Origin: Asanoa ferruginea
Lineage (GTDB): Bacteria; Actinomycetota; Actinomycetes; Mycobacteriales; Micromonosporaceae
DNA: 64,000 nucleotides
Reading direction: 5' to 3'
Assembly: GCF_003387075.1 (NCBI RefSeq)
Contig: NZ_QUMQ01000001.1
Coordinates: 8,990,001-9,054,000, forward strand
Part shown: one piece after another, positions 25,937-34,456 of the stretch
Position numbering within the stretch: the first letter of the stretch is position 1
Layout of the letters: each line of letters begins with the position of its first letter
The notes under the pieces: model-generated
Database searches by the model: none
Seen by the model: only the letters and a program-made list of their open reading frames with translations
Told to the model about the DNA's origin: nothing
Position numbers and translations under genes: made by a program

Positions 25937-27343
25937 GTGACGGTACGCGTGCGATTCGCCCCCTCCCCGACGGGAATGTTCCATGTCGGCGGCGCCCGGA
26001 CGGCGCTGCAGGACTGGATCTACGCCAAGCAGCACGGCGGTGTGTTCGTGCTGCGGGTGGAAGACACCGACGCCGCGCGCAACCGCCCCGAATGGACCGA
26101 GGGCATCCTCTCGGCGCTCGACTGGCTCGGCATCGAGCGGGGCAGCTACGAGGGCCCCTATTTCCAGTCGGCCAACGCCGACGAGCAGCGCGCCGCCGCC
26201 GGCCGGCTCTACGACGCCGGCCGGGCCTACTACTGCGACTGCACGCGGGAGATGGTGCAGGCCCGCACCGGCAACTCCTACACCGGATATGACGGTTTCT
26301 GCCGTGACCGCAACCTCGGGCCGGGCGAGGGCCGGGCACTGCGGTTCCGCACGCCCGACGAGGGCGAGACGAAGGTCATCGACCTGGTCCGCGGCGAGCC
26401 GACCTTCGAAAACGCCAAGATCGAAGACTTCGTGATCGCCCGGGCCGACGGGTCGCCGGTGTTCCTGCTGGCCAACGTCGTCGACGACATCACCATGGGC
26501 ATCACCCACGTGATCCGGGCCGAGGAGCACCTGCCCAACACGCCCAAGCAGCAGTTGCTCTGGGACGCGCTCGGTGTCAAGCCGCCGGTCTGGGCCCACG
26601 TGCCGGTGGTGGTCAACGAGAAGCGGCAGAAGCTGTCGAAACGGCGCGACAAGGTGGCCCTGGAGGCCTACCGCGACGAGGGCTACCTGCGCGACGCGAT
26701 GCGCAACTATCTGATGCTGCTCGGCTGGGCGCCGGCCAACGACCGGGAGATCGTGCCCTGGTCGGTCATCGAAGACGAGTTCCGCCTCGAGAACGTCAAC
26801 CCGTCGCCGGCGTTCTTCGACGAGAAGAAGTTGCGCGCGTTCAACGGCGAATACATCCGCGCGCTCAGCGTCGACGGGTTCATCGAGGCCTGCCAGCCGT
26901 GGCTGACCGGCACCGCGACGATCGCGCCGCCGCCGTGGCGGCCCGAGCAGTTCGACCCGGCCCTGTTCGCGGCCGTGGCGCCGTTCGCGCAGACCCGAGT
27001 CGCGGTGCTCAGCGAGATCGTGCCCAATGTGGACTTCCTGTTCCTCGACGAGCCGGCGTTCGACGAGGCGGCCTGGGCCAAGGCGATGAAGGACGGTGCC
27101 GCTGACCTGCTCGACGACGCGGCCCGGGCATACGAGGCGCAGACCGACTGGAGTGCCGAGGCGCTGAAGAACACGCTCGAAGAGGTCGGTGCCGCGCGCG
27201 GGCTCAAGCTGGGCAAGGCACAGGCGCCGGTCCGGGTCGCGGTCACCGGCCGCTCGGTTGGCCTGCCGCTCTTCGAGTCGTTGGCGGTGTTGGGTCGGGA
27301 GCGCACGCTGGCCCGGATCCGCGCGGCCCGCGCCCGCCTCTGA
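25937..27343 (+). CDS. gltX: glutamyl-tRNA synthetase
   Basis: 468 residues from GTG 25937 (the frame is open further up but the family begins at [11 protein letters not shown]). Class I motifs: HVGG of the HIGH box (residues about 16-19) and KLSKR at about 232-236. A zinc-type C-D-C ... F-C pair lies near residues 98-121, but the fourth ligand is Asp/Arg rather than His. The C-terminal helical anticodon-binding part is complete, so it is a true GluRS (or GlxRS), not the short GluQ type. It charges tRNA-Glu, and possibly tRNA-Gln for the amidotransferase route usual in actinobacteria. It sits among unrelated accessory genes. Confidence 0.9.
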   Translation: MTVRVRFAPSPTGMFHVGGARTALQDWIYAKQHGGVFVLRVEDTDAARNRPEWTEGILSALDWLGIERGSYEGPYFQSANADEQRAAAGRLYDAGRAYYCDCTREMVQARTGNSYTGYDGFCRDRNLGPGEGRALRFRTPDEGETKVIDLVRGEPTFENAKIEDFVIARADGSPVFLLANVVDDITMGITHVIRAEEHLPNTPKQQLLWDALGVKPPVWAHVPVVVNEKRQKLSKRRDKVALEAYRDEGYLRDAMRNYLMLLGWAPANDREIVPWSVIEDEFRLENVNPSPAFFDEKKLRAFNGEYIRALSVDGFIEACQPWLTGTATIAPPPWRPEQFDPALFAAVAPFAQTRVAVLSEIVPNVDFLFLDEPAFDEAAWAKAMKDGAADLLDDAARAYEAQTDWSAEALKNTLEEVGAARGLKLGKAQAPVRVAVTGRSVGLPLFESLAVLGRERTLARIRAARARL

Positions 27344-27541
27344 CGGGCTCCCCGCCCCCCACCGAATTGCTCTCGCCGGTTACGATGCCGGCCTGCCTTT
27401 GATCACGATCGGGGTCCCTCGCAAGGGTCACCGTGATGGCAGAAGCTGCAAATAACCCGACGGTTAAGTGCAACCAACGGGCCGTGCGCGGAGTCTATGC
27501 AGTAAGCACCAGCCAGCCATCGGAACGGGGCGAGGAGGACG

Positions 27542-28231
27542 GTGGTGGGGCGATCGTTTGTCAGACGCTTGTTGCTGGTGGTTGCCGCCGGCTTCCTACT
27601 CAGCACGTCCGGCGTCGCGACGCCGGCCCTGGCCGCGGGCGCGGGTGCGCCGGCCACAGTGGTCGGTCAGGCGCCCAAGCCGCCCAAGCCCACCGCGCTC
27701 ACCATCAAGAGCGAGGGCATGGCCGACATCACGGTGACCGCAGCCGAGAAGCCGCGGCTCTTCGCCGACCTGCTCAAAGAGGTCAGCTTCCTGAGTGAGC
27801 CCGGCGGCCAGATCGCGGCGCCCAAGCCGGCGTCGCTGGGCCGCAAGTTCACCGTCAACATCCAATACGACAACAAGCCGCGCTTCACCTACGACCTCTA
27901 CCCGATGGCCAACGGCGGTCCCAAGGCGTTCCGCCCGGCGGCGCAGCCGGACAAGAAGAAGACCAGCGCCGCCTGGTACCTCGGCCGGATGACGATGTCG
28001 GAGGCGCTGCGCATCGCCGGCGCGCCGATCCCGGAGAAGCCCGACGTGATGAGCGGCGGCATCGGTGGCGGCACCCGGGTCATTCCCGAAGACTCGCTGC
28101 CCACCGGCCGCGACTTCGACTCGCTGCTGGCCGAGTTGCGCCGGCTGATGCTGCTCAACGGCGGCGTGGTGCTGGTCGTGCTGTTCATGCTCGCCGGCGT
28201 CGCACTGATCATCCGACACCGCACCCGCTGA
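27542..28231 (+). CDS. exported protein with C-terminal membrane anchor
   Basis: 229 residues from GTG 27542 (GTG 27545 also possible), with GAGGAG 5 nt upstream. Signal peptide 1-32 (cut near 'PALAAGAGAP'), a Pro/Lys-rich stretch, a beta-rich central domain (about 50-150, 'KFTVNIQYDNKPRFTYDLYP'), a Pro/Gly loop and a C-terminal TM at about 205-224 followed by a basic tail. The layout is of a cell-surface protein held by one TM. I do not recognise the family. The preceding 27344-27541 is gene-free and shows no structure I can name with confidence. Confidence 0.7.
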   Translation: MVGRSFVRRLLLVVAAGFLLSTSGVATPALAAGAGAPATVVGQAPKPPKPTALTIKSEGMADITVTAAEKPRLFADLLKEVSFLSEPGGQIAAPKPASLGRKFTVNIQYDNKPRFTYDLYPMANGGPKAFRPAAQPDKKKTSAAWYLGRMTMSEALRIAGAPIPEKPDVMSGGIGGGTRVIPEDSLPTGRDFDSLLAELRRLMLLNGGVVLVVLFMLAGVALIIRHRTR

Positions 28232-28233
28232 CC

Positions 28234-28791
28234 TCAGGTCGGCCCCGCGCGGTCGATGATCTGCTCGATCAAGCGGATCTCGTCATCGAGGTCGGCGGCA
28301 AACTCGGCGTCCCAGTCGCCGGCCGCCGGCCCCGCGCCGAACCGGCCGTTGACCTCGGAGTTGGCGAAGCCGAGCAGCAGCGTCGAGAGCAGCCGCTCGA
28401 GCCGGGGCACCTCGGCTGCCGGCACACCGGCCCCGCCGAGGATGTCGGAGATCAGGTCGTCGAGCCGGCGGGTCTCCGCGGTGGCGCCGGGCCGCGCCAT
28501 GATCAGCGGGTACGCGCCCGGATGCCGCCGCGCCAGCGCCCGCACCGCGGCCGACACGGCCCGCAACCGGTCCTGCCAACCGCCCGCGCCGGGTGCCGCC
28601 GTCAGCAACTCACCGAGCAGCCGCTCAACAACCCCGTCGAGCAGGGCGTCCTTGCTGCCCACATAGGGGTAGATCGCCATCGGGCTCAGCCCGAGCCGCT
28701 GGCCGACCGCGCGCATCGAGACAGCGGCGATGCCCTGCTCATCGGCGATCACGATCGCCTGGTCGATGATCTGCCGCTGCTTGTCGTCCAT
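28234..28791 (-). CDS. TetR family regulator
   Basis: 185 residues from ATG 28791 (a TTG three codons upstream is possible). HTH: 'QIIDQAIVIADEQGIAAVSMRAVGQRLGLSPMAIYPYVGSKDALLD' region spans residues about 7-52, of which 'VSMRAVGQRLG' is the recognition part. The C-terminal domain resembles the TetR_C group with 'HPGAYPLIMARP'. No divergent target gene is adjacent; its stop almost touches that of the gene on the other strand (3 nt). Target unknown. Confidence 0.88.
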   Translation of the reverse strand: MDDKQRQIIDQAIVIADEQGIAAVSMRAVGQRLGLSPMAIYPYVGSKDALLDGVVERLLGELLTAAPGAGGWQDRLRAVSAAVRALARRHPGAYPLIMARPGATAETRRLDDLISDILGGAGVPAAEVPRLERLLSTLLLGFANSEVNGRFGAGPAAGDWDAEFAADLDDEIRLIEQIIDRAGPT

Positions 28792-28844
28792 ATCGGACAA
28801 AACCTACAGGACGCGGTCGGGGCCTGGTCGCAAAGCGGCCCGGC

Positions 28845-29198
28845 CTAACACCAGCGGTCTGGTGGCCGTTCGCGGCGGGAGGCGCGGCGTCGGGGGCGGA
28901 CCGCTCCGTGCCGGTGGGCGCCGGCCCAGCCCGGGCGCTCGCTGCGGCAGGCCGGTGCGCGGCCGCCGCCCAGCATCGGGCCGGACGCGGTGTCGGCGAC
29001 GTGGTCGCCGATGTGGCAGTCGCCCGGGTCGTCATCGTCGGCCGGGTCGTCGGCACGGTCGGCGCGGACGCGTTCCGCCGTCTGGCCGGCACAGATCCGG
29101 CGCACCGGCCGGCCGGCCGAGGCCGGGAGCAGTTCGTCCGGATCGTGCGGTTGGCTCTCCGCGTCGGCGCAGCCGGAATCGGCCTCCCCGTGCGCCAT
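28845..29198 (-). CDS. small hypothetical protein, 117 aa (uncertain)
   Basis: ATG 29198 is preceded 5 nt upstream by an excellent AGGAGG ribosome site, the main reason to call it. The product starts with an acidic, Cys-containing stretch ('GCADAESQPHDPDELLP'), then 'RRICAGQ', an Asp-rich run and a very basic C-terminus ending in R-W-C. No membrane segment and no known motif. Composition is unlike a well-conserved enzyme, so it may be a spurious frame. The region 28792-29340 holds nothing else I can support. Confidence 0.35.
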   Translation of the reverse strand: MAHGEADSGCADAESQPHDPDELLPASAGRPVRRICAGQTAERVRADRADDPADDDDPGDCHIGDHVADTASGPMLGGGRAPACRSERPGWAGAHRHGAVRPRRRASRRERPPDRWC

Positions 29199-29340
29199 CA
29201 CGGCCTCCTGTTCTGCGCCGTTCCGCCACCCGGCCGCCACCGGATGACCCATCAGGCCTTCACACCCTAATGGGCTGAGCAGCAGAAATCCCGCCCGCGG
29301 GGCCGGCGTAACTGCCTGCATATTGCAGCAATCCGCTCCG

Positions 29341-29892
29341 TCAACGGACCGCGTCCTCTTTGGCCCGTCCCGGGAAGAGTGTCGCCCACGCGGGGCCGAC
29401 GATGAACCAGATCACCACGACGGCGGGCAACTTCTGCAACCACCCGACGAGGCCGGCCGCGCGGTCCGCGTCGCCGACCATCAGAATGCCGGCGCCCAGC
29501 AGAGCCGCCGCGATGCCGCACGCGACGACCGCCTTGCCCCACTCGCGCCATTCGTGGCGGGCCCGCGCCCAGCCGCCCTTCGACGGTTTCCACGGCGGCG
29601 GTCCACCGGCGAACCGGTGGGCGAAACGCTGGTCGGCCCAGCGGATCATGGCGTGGCCGAACATGATCGAGAAACCGAGGTAGATCGCGGCGAGTCCGTG
29701 CATCGGGCCGGCCGTGCCGCCGCGGCGCAGGTCGACAGTGGTGGCGACGAGCAACACCAGATCCAGGACCGGCGAACCGAGCAGGAGTACGACGCTGAGC
29801 CGGCGCAACCGCAGCAGGTAGCGGGCGAGCAGGCCGGCGCCGAGCAGCACCCAGAAACCGACCTCGCTGGCCACGATCAGCGCCACGATCAT
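29341..29892 (-). CDS. multipass membrane protein, 183 aa
   Basis: Four or five hydrophobic helices: about 2-24, 32-50, 68-82, 118-138 and 150-170, with a basic cytoplasmic loop (about 90-117). The segments 'SEVGFWVLLGAGLLARYLLRLRRL', 'HGLAAIYLGFSIMFGHAMIRWADQRFAHRF' and 'GGPPPWKP' resemble a widespread but uncharacterised actinobacterial membrane protein family. No catalytic motif. Transcribed alone leftward, divergent from the histidine kinase gene. Confidence 0.75.
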   Translation of the reverse strand: MIVALIVASEVGFWVLLGAGLLARYLLRLRRLSVVLLLGSPVLDLVLLVATTVDLRRGGTAGPMHGLAAIYLGFSIMFGHAMIRWADQRFAHRFAGGPPPWKPSKGGWARARHEWREWGKAVVACGIAAALLGAGILMVGDADRAAGLVGWLQKLPAVVVIWFIVGPAWATLFPGRAKEDAVR

Positions 29893-30062
29893 GTCTTCTC
29901 CTCCCGGTCGCGGGGCCCGGCCGCGCGTACCAGATCAAGGTTTTCCTGGTTTGTGCGGAACGGCGTCACCGCCGCTGACGAACCCGGTCTCCTCCTCGCG
30001 GCGGAGGCGTCTCCTCTCGCAGGCGGACGCCGCCGCGCGCGGGCCGTGATTCCATCGGTGGC

Positions 30063-31241
30063 ATGGTCCGCATCCCCCCGCGCGGGTCGCTCGCCCGCGA
30101 CCTGGCGCTCGCCGCCGTCGCGCTGGTGGGCGGGACGCTGATCATCGTTTCCGGCGCCTACCTGACCTTCCAGCCGGCCCTGCTGGGTGACGGCCCGGAA
30201 TGGTTGATCTACCTGCCGATGGTGGCCGCCAGCGGAGCCGTGGCGCTGCGCCGCCGGGCGCCGCTGACCGGCCTCGCGATCGGCACCGTGGCGCTGGCCG
30301 CCGACCTGACGATGGGCGGTTCGATCGGCACGTTGCTGATCTACACCCAGGTGCTCTACGACGCGTGCGTCTTCGGCCCGGCCCGGCTCTGGCGGCGGGC
30401 GCTGGAGGTCGCGATCGCGGTGGTCGCGGCGACGGCGATCATCGGCGTCGTCTCCATGGGCTCGGTGCGCGGGCTGGCGTTGGGCATCCCGGCCGTGCTG
30501 CTGCTGGTGCTGCCGATCCTGACCGGGCTCAGCGTCCGGCAATACCGCGACCAGGCGGCCCTGGAACGGTCCCGGGCCGAGCAGACCGCGCGGGTCGCCG
30601 AACTCGACCGGCGGCAGGCGGTGTCCGCCGAGCGCACCCGGATGGCACGCGAGTTGCACGACATGGTCGCCAACCACCTGAGCGTGATGGCGATCCACGC
30701 GACCGCGGCGCTGACCGTGCCGAACCTGTCGGCGGCCCAGGTCGAGGAGTCGCTGCGGGTGATCCGGGAGAACAGCGTCCAGGGCCTGGCGGAGATGCGG
30801 CAGATGATCGACGTGCTGCGCGGCCCGGAGGCGCAGCCGGGCGACGACCCGGTCGCACCGGGGCTGGGCGAGGTCGAGCGGCTGGTGACCGGGGCGCGGG
30901 CGGCCGGGCTGGCGGTGGAGCTGACCACGACGGGCTCACCGCGGGCCCTGCCGGTGGGTGTCGAGCTGGCCGGCTACCGGATCGTCCAGGAGTCGCTGAC
31001 CAACGCCTTGAAACACGGCACGGGTACGGCGAGCGTCACGGTCGACTACGGCACCGACGAGGTGCGGCTGACCGTGCACAACCCGGTCGCCGACCCGGGA
31101 CCGCTCGACCACCTCGGCGCCGGCGCCGGCCTGATCGGGATGCGCGAGCGGGCGGCGCTGCTGCGCGGGCGGCTCGACGCGGGCCCGGCCGCGGACGCCC
31201 GGTGGCGGGTGGTCGCGGCTCTCCCGGTCGACGCCATCTGA
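30063..31241 (+). CDS. sensor histidine kinase (HisKA_3/NarL-type), no adjacent response regulator
   Basis: 392 residues from ATG 30063. Four to five N-terminal TMs (about 12-160), a coiled linker (about 165-195, 'RDQAALERSRAEQTARVAELDRR'), the HisKA_3 dimerisation helix with phosphoacceptor His in 'RMARELHDMVANHLSVM' (about residue 204) and an HATPase domain with N box 'VQESLTNALKHG' and 'GLIGMRERAALLRG'. It would autophosphorylate and pass phosphate to a NarL-type regulator. In most genomes such kinases have the regulator gene next to them; neither flank has one here, so it is an orphan in this window. Confidence 0.9.
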   Translation: MVRIPPRGSLARDLALAAVALVGGTLIIVSGAYLTFQPALLGDGPEWLIYLPMVAASGAVALRRRAPLTGLAIGTVALAADLTMGGSIGTLLIYTQVLYDACVFGPARLWRRALEVAIAVVAATAIIGVVSMGSVRGLALGIPAVLLLVLPILTGLSVRQYRDQAALERSRAEQTARVAELDRRQAVSAERTRMARELHDMVANHLSVMAIHATAALTVPNLSAAQVEESLRVIRENSVQGLAEMRQMIDVLRGPEAQPGDDPVAPGLGEVERLVTGARAAGLAVELTTTGSPRALPVGVELAGYRIVQESLTNALKHGTGTASVTVDYGTDEVRLTVHNPVADPGPLDHLGAGAGLIGMRERAALLRGRLDAGPAADARWRVVAALPVDAI

Positions 31242-31269
31242 CGTCGCGGCCGGCAGCGCCAGGGGCGGC

Positions 31270-31923
31270 TTATGGGCGGCTCGCCGCCGAATGGGTGACA
31301 CGCGTTCGGGTGACGACGCGGGCGGCGAAGGGGACCACCGCAAGGGCCAGCAGCAGCCCGCCGAGGACGTCGCTGGGCCAGTGCGCCAGCAGCGCCACCC
31401 GGGTGTAGCCGATGAACGCGACGAAGACCGCCAACACCAAGCAGACGGCCGCCCGGGTGGCCGCGCTGGACCGGGGCCAGGCCAGCAGCACCACCGCGAG
31501 GGCGAACGCCGCCGCGTTGCTGGTGTGGCCGCTCGGGAAGCCCGAACTCGCCACCGCGACGAAGCCGTCGACCGGCCGCGGCTTGTGCAGGAGCCAGTGC
31601 AGCAGGCCCCAGGCGATCGGCACGACCGCGGTGACCAGCGCGCAGAACAGCGCCGTGCGCACCTCCCGGCGGAGGGCGAACAGCAGGGTCGCGGCGGCAC
31701 CGACGGCGATGAACGGGATCGTGGCGGCGACGCTGGTCAGGGCGCGCAGCCAGTCGATCAGCACCGGGTGGGCCAGGCCGTAGGACCGCAGCGTCGCGCT
31801 GACGTCGTCGTCCCAGCGGACCAGTGGCGGCCACGCCGCGGCGACCAGGCCGAGCAGCACCCCGAAAGCGGCCAACGCGGCGACAGGCAGGGCGGCCGGC
31901 GGGCGCGCGGGAAGGCGGTGCAT
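31270..31923 (-). CDS. PAP2-family membrane phosphatase
   Basis: 217 residues from ATG 31923. Six TMs and the three phosphatase motifs: 'KPRP' (C1, near 118), 'PSGHT' (C2, near 134) and 'R..LLAHWPSDVLGG' (C3, near 183). The family dephosphorylates lipid phosphates such as undecaprenyl diphosphate or phosphatidic acid on the outer side of the membrane. Head-to-head with the fasR-like gene (24 nt between starts), so their promoters overlap. Confidence 0.9.
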   Translation of the reverse strand: MHRLPARPPAALPVAALAAFGVLLGLVAAAWPPLVRWDDDVSATLRSYGLAHPVLIDWLRALTSVAATIPFIAVGAAATLLFALRREVRTALFCALVTAVVPIAWGLLHWLLHKPRPVDGFVAVASSGFPSGHTSNAAAFALAVVLLAWPRSSAATRAAVCLVLAVFVAFIGYTRVALLAHWPSDVLGGLLLALAVVPFAARVVTRTRVTHSAASRP

Positions 31924-31947
31924 CCGGCCCAGCCTATGGTGTAGGGC

Positions 31948-33150
31948 GTGGACGACCAGCCAGCAGACAGTCTCGCGGCGACGTTGCGCCGGATCGAGCG
32001 GTCGGCGGGCGCGCTCGCGACGGCCAGCGTGGCGCGGATGGACGAGACCCTGGTCTGGTTCCGCCAGCTACCGGCCGACCAGCGGTCGTGGGTGATGCTG
32101 GTGGCCCAGGCCGGCGTGCGGTCGCTGGTCGAGTTCATGCGCGCGGGCCCGAAGAGCCGGCCCCGTGAGGTCTCCGACGAGGTGTTCGCGGCCGCGCCCC
32201 GGGCGTTGGCCCGCAGCATCAACCTCCAGCAGACGGTGGCGCTGATCCAGGTCACCATCGACGTCGTCGAGGAGCAGGCGGCCCATCTGGCCGCGCCGGG
32301 CGAGGAGCGTGACCTGCGCGAGGAGGTGCTGCGCTTCTCCCGGGAGATCGCCTTCTCGGCCGCCCGGGTCTACGCGCGGGCGGCCGAGTCGCGCGGCTCC
32401 TGGGACGCCCGGCTCCAGGCGCTGCTGGTCGACGCGCTGCTCCGCGGCGACTCCACCGACGTGCTGGCCAGCCGGGCCGCGGCGTTGGGCTGGGCCGACG
32501 CACCGCCGGTCGCGGTGGCCGTCGGGCGCTCCCCCGGCGGCGAGGTGGCGCCGGTATTGCACACGGTCTACCGGCACGCCCGGCGGATCGGCGTCGAGGT
32601 GATCAGCGGCGTGCACGGTGACCGCCTGGTCGTGGTGCTGGGCGGCGCGGCCGACCCGCTCAACGCGACCGAGAAGCTGCTCGAGGGGTTCGGCACCGGG
32701 CCGGTCGTGGTCGGGCCAGCGGTGGCCAGCCTCGACGAGGCCACCGAGTCGGCGCGGGCGGCGCTGGCCGGGTTCCGGGCCGCACCCGCGTGGCCCGACG
32801 CGCCGCGGCCGGTCGCCGCGGCGGCGCTGCTGCCGGAGCGGGCGCTGGCCGGCGACGCGGCGGCCCGCCGGGCGCTGCGCCGCGACGTCTACGGCGCGCT
32901 GGTGCGGGCCGGCGGCGAGCTGATCGAGACGCTGGACGCGTTCTTCGCGGCGGGCGGCGTGCTGGAGAGCGCGGCCCGCTCGCTCTTCGTGCACCCCAAC
33001 ACCGTCCGTTACCGGCTGCGGCGGATCGGCGACGTCACCGGGTTCTCGCCGCTCTCGCCGCGCGACCTGTTCGCGCTGCGGATCGCATTGACGGTGGGCC
33101 GGCTGGACCCGCGCGGCGGGGCGTCGCCGGTGGCTCCGGGAGACGCCTGA
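31948..33150 (+). CDS. fasR: FasR-like PucR-family activator of fatty acid synthesis
   Basis: 400 residues from GTG 31948. The N-terminal half is helical with 'DETLVWFRQLPADQRSWVMLVAQAGV', and the C-terminus is the PucR HTH: 'AARSLFVHPNTVRYRLRRIGDVTGFSPLSPRD' (about 350-382). The gene directly precedes fabD-fabH-acpP-fabF, the place taken by FasR (SCO2386) in Streptomyces coelicolor and by Rv2242 in M. tuberculosis, where the former activates the fab operon. The symbol rests on that synteny and domain match. A possible binding site is the dyad at 33202. Confidence 0.87.
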   Translation: MDDQPADSLAATLRRIERSAGALATASVARMDETLVWFRQLPADQRSWVMLVAQAGVRSLVEFMRAGPKSRPREVSDEVFAAAPRALARSINLQQTVALIQVTIDVVEEQAAHLAAPGEERDLREEVLRFSREIAFSAARVYARAAESRGSWDARLQALLVDALLRGDSTDVLASRAAALGWADAPPVAVAVGRSPGGEVAPVLHTVYRHARRIGVEVISGVHGDRLVVVLGGAADPLNATEKLLEGFGTGPVVVGPAVASLDEATESARAALAGFRAAPAWPDAPRPVAAAALLPERALAGDAAARRALRRDVYGALVRAGGELIETLDAFFAAGGVLESAARSLFVHPNTVRYRLRRIGDVTGFSPLSPRDLFALRIALTVGRLDPRGGASPVAPGDA

Positions 33151-33201
33151 ACGCTCGTTTGGTAAAAACCCCTCCATACCGCACGTGATCGCCGCCACTC
33201 G

Positions 33202-33230
33202 TTGTAGAAAACCTACAAAACCAATAGTGT
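33202..33230 (+). promoter_or_regulatory. probable fab operon promoter with overlapping dyad
   Basis: TTGTAG (33202-33207) is separated by exactly 17 nt from TAGTGT (33225-33230), a fair -35/-10 pair in an AT-rich stretch unusual for this window. TTGTAG-AAAAC-CTACAA (33202-33218) is a perfect dyad overlapping the -35, a natural FasR target. The fabD start is 57 nt beyond the -10. Confidence 0.55.
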
Positions 33231-33286
33231 GGTTTGGTGCCTGCCGGCAACCACATGACCCACGAGTATCCCGCAGAGTCGTAAAC

Positions 33287-34456
33287 GTGCTCGCCGTACT
33301 CTCTCCTGGCCAGGGCTCGCAGAAGCCCGGTTTCCTCGCTCCGTGGCTCGAACTTCCCGGTGCCGAGGCCCGACTCCGCTGGTGGTCGGCACTCTCCGGA
33401 GTCGACCTCGTGCAGCTCGGCACGGAGGCCGGCGCCGACGAGATCAAGGACACGGCGCGCACCCAGCCACTCCTGGTCGCCGCCGCGCTGCTCGCCGCCG
33501 AGCGGCTGCCGATGCACGACGTCGCCCTGGTCGCCGGCCACAGCGTCGGCGAGCTCGGTGCCGCGACCCTCGCCGGGGTGCTCTCGGCCGAGGCGGCCGT
33601 GACCCTGGCCGGCGTCCGCGGCCGCGAGATGGCCGCCGCCTGCGCGCTCGAGCCGACCGGCATGTCCGCCGTGCTCGGTGGCGATCCCGACGAGGTGCTC
33701 GCCGCCATCGAGGCGCACGGGCTCTTCCCGGCCAACCGCAACGGTGCGGGTCAGGTCGTGGCGGCCGGTGCGATCGACGCGCTGGCCAAGCTCGCCGCCG
33801 AACCGCCGGCCAAGGCGCGGGTCATCGCGCTCCAGGTTGCCGGCGCGTTCCACACCCCGTTCATGGCACCCGCCGAACAGGCGCTGGCGTCCGTCGCGGC
33901 CGGCATCACCCCCGCCGACCCGACCCGGATCCTGCTGTCCAACCTTGACGGCAACGCGGTCACCCACGGCCGCGAACTGCTGACCCGCCTGGTCCGCCAG
34001 GTCACCGCGCCGGTCCGCTGGGACCTGTGCATGCGCACGCTGGCCGACCTGGGCGTCACCGCGGTGATCGAGCTGCCGCCCGCCGGCACGCTGGCCGGTC
34101 TGGTCAAGCGCGAGCTCAAGGCCAACGGCATCGAGATCGTGACCCTCAACACTCCCGACGACCTGCCCGCCGCGCGTGACCTCGTCGCCCGGCACGGCGT
34201 GGCGCCCAGCCACGAGCCGGCACCCCAGTTCCGCGTCGTCGTCGCTGGTGGGGCGGGTATGTTCGCTCCGTCGGACGGGCTCGCCGAAGGCGACGTCGTG
34301 CGGACCGGCCAGGTCATCGGGCACGTCATCACCCGGCAGGGCCCGGTCGACGTGGCCGCGCACAGCGACGGCCTGCTGACTGAATGGCTCGCCCACCACG
34401 ACGACCCGGTCGCACCGGGCCAGCCGCTCGCGCGCATCGGAGGACAACCCGCATGA
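33287..34456 (+). CDS. fabD: malonyl-CoA:ACP transacylase with C-terminal biotinyl/lipoyl-like domain
   Basis: 389 residues from GTG 33287. Residues 1-305 are FabD: 'LSPGQGSQKPG', active Ser86 in GHSVG, Arg111 and catalytic His189 in 'GAFHTPFM'. This part is the usual family length (about 300-310). Residues about 314-389 form an extra domain with the hammerhead pattern 'G..APSDGLAEGDVVRTGQVIG' then 'VDVAAHSDGLLTEWLAHHDDPVAPGQPLARI', matching the two halves of biotinyl/lipoyl carriers. The M-K-M/D-K tip is replaced by TRQGP with no lysine, so it cannot be acylated in the standard way. The stop overlaps the fabH start by 4 nt (ATGA). Confidence 0.88.
   Translation: MLAVLSPGQGSQKPGFLAPWLELPGAEARLRWWSALSGVDLVQLGTEAGADEIKDTARTQPLLVAAALLAAERLPMHDVALVAGHSVGELGAATLAGVLSAEAAVTLAGVRGREMAAACALEPTGMSAVLGGDPDEVLAAIEAHGLFPANRNGAGQVVAAGAIDALAKLAAEPPAKARVIALQVAGAFHTPFMAPAEQALASVAAGITPADPTRILLSNLDGNAVTHGRELLTRLVRQVTAPVRWDLCMRTLADLGVTAVIELPPAGTLAGLVKRELKANGIEIVTLNTPDDLPAARDLVARHGVAPSHEPAPQFRVVVAGGAGMFAPSDGLAEGDVVRTGQVIGHVITRQGPVDVAAHSDGLLTEWLAHHDDPVAPGQPLARIGGQPA

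Noticed and set aside
27344-27541. Riboswitch (such as ydaO/c-di-AMP) before the exported protein gene
   Set aside because: Short possible stems exist around GGGTCCCTCGCAAGGGTCACC, but the conserved core sequences are not there.
28908-29270. Rightward frame in the 28.9-29.3 kb region
   Set aside because: Low-complexity Ala/Val/Arg product and no ribosome site; the leftward frame with AGGAGG is the better, still weak, candidate.
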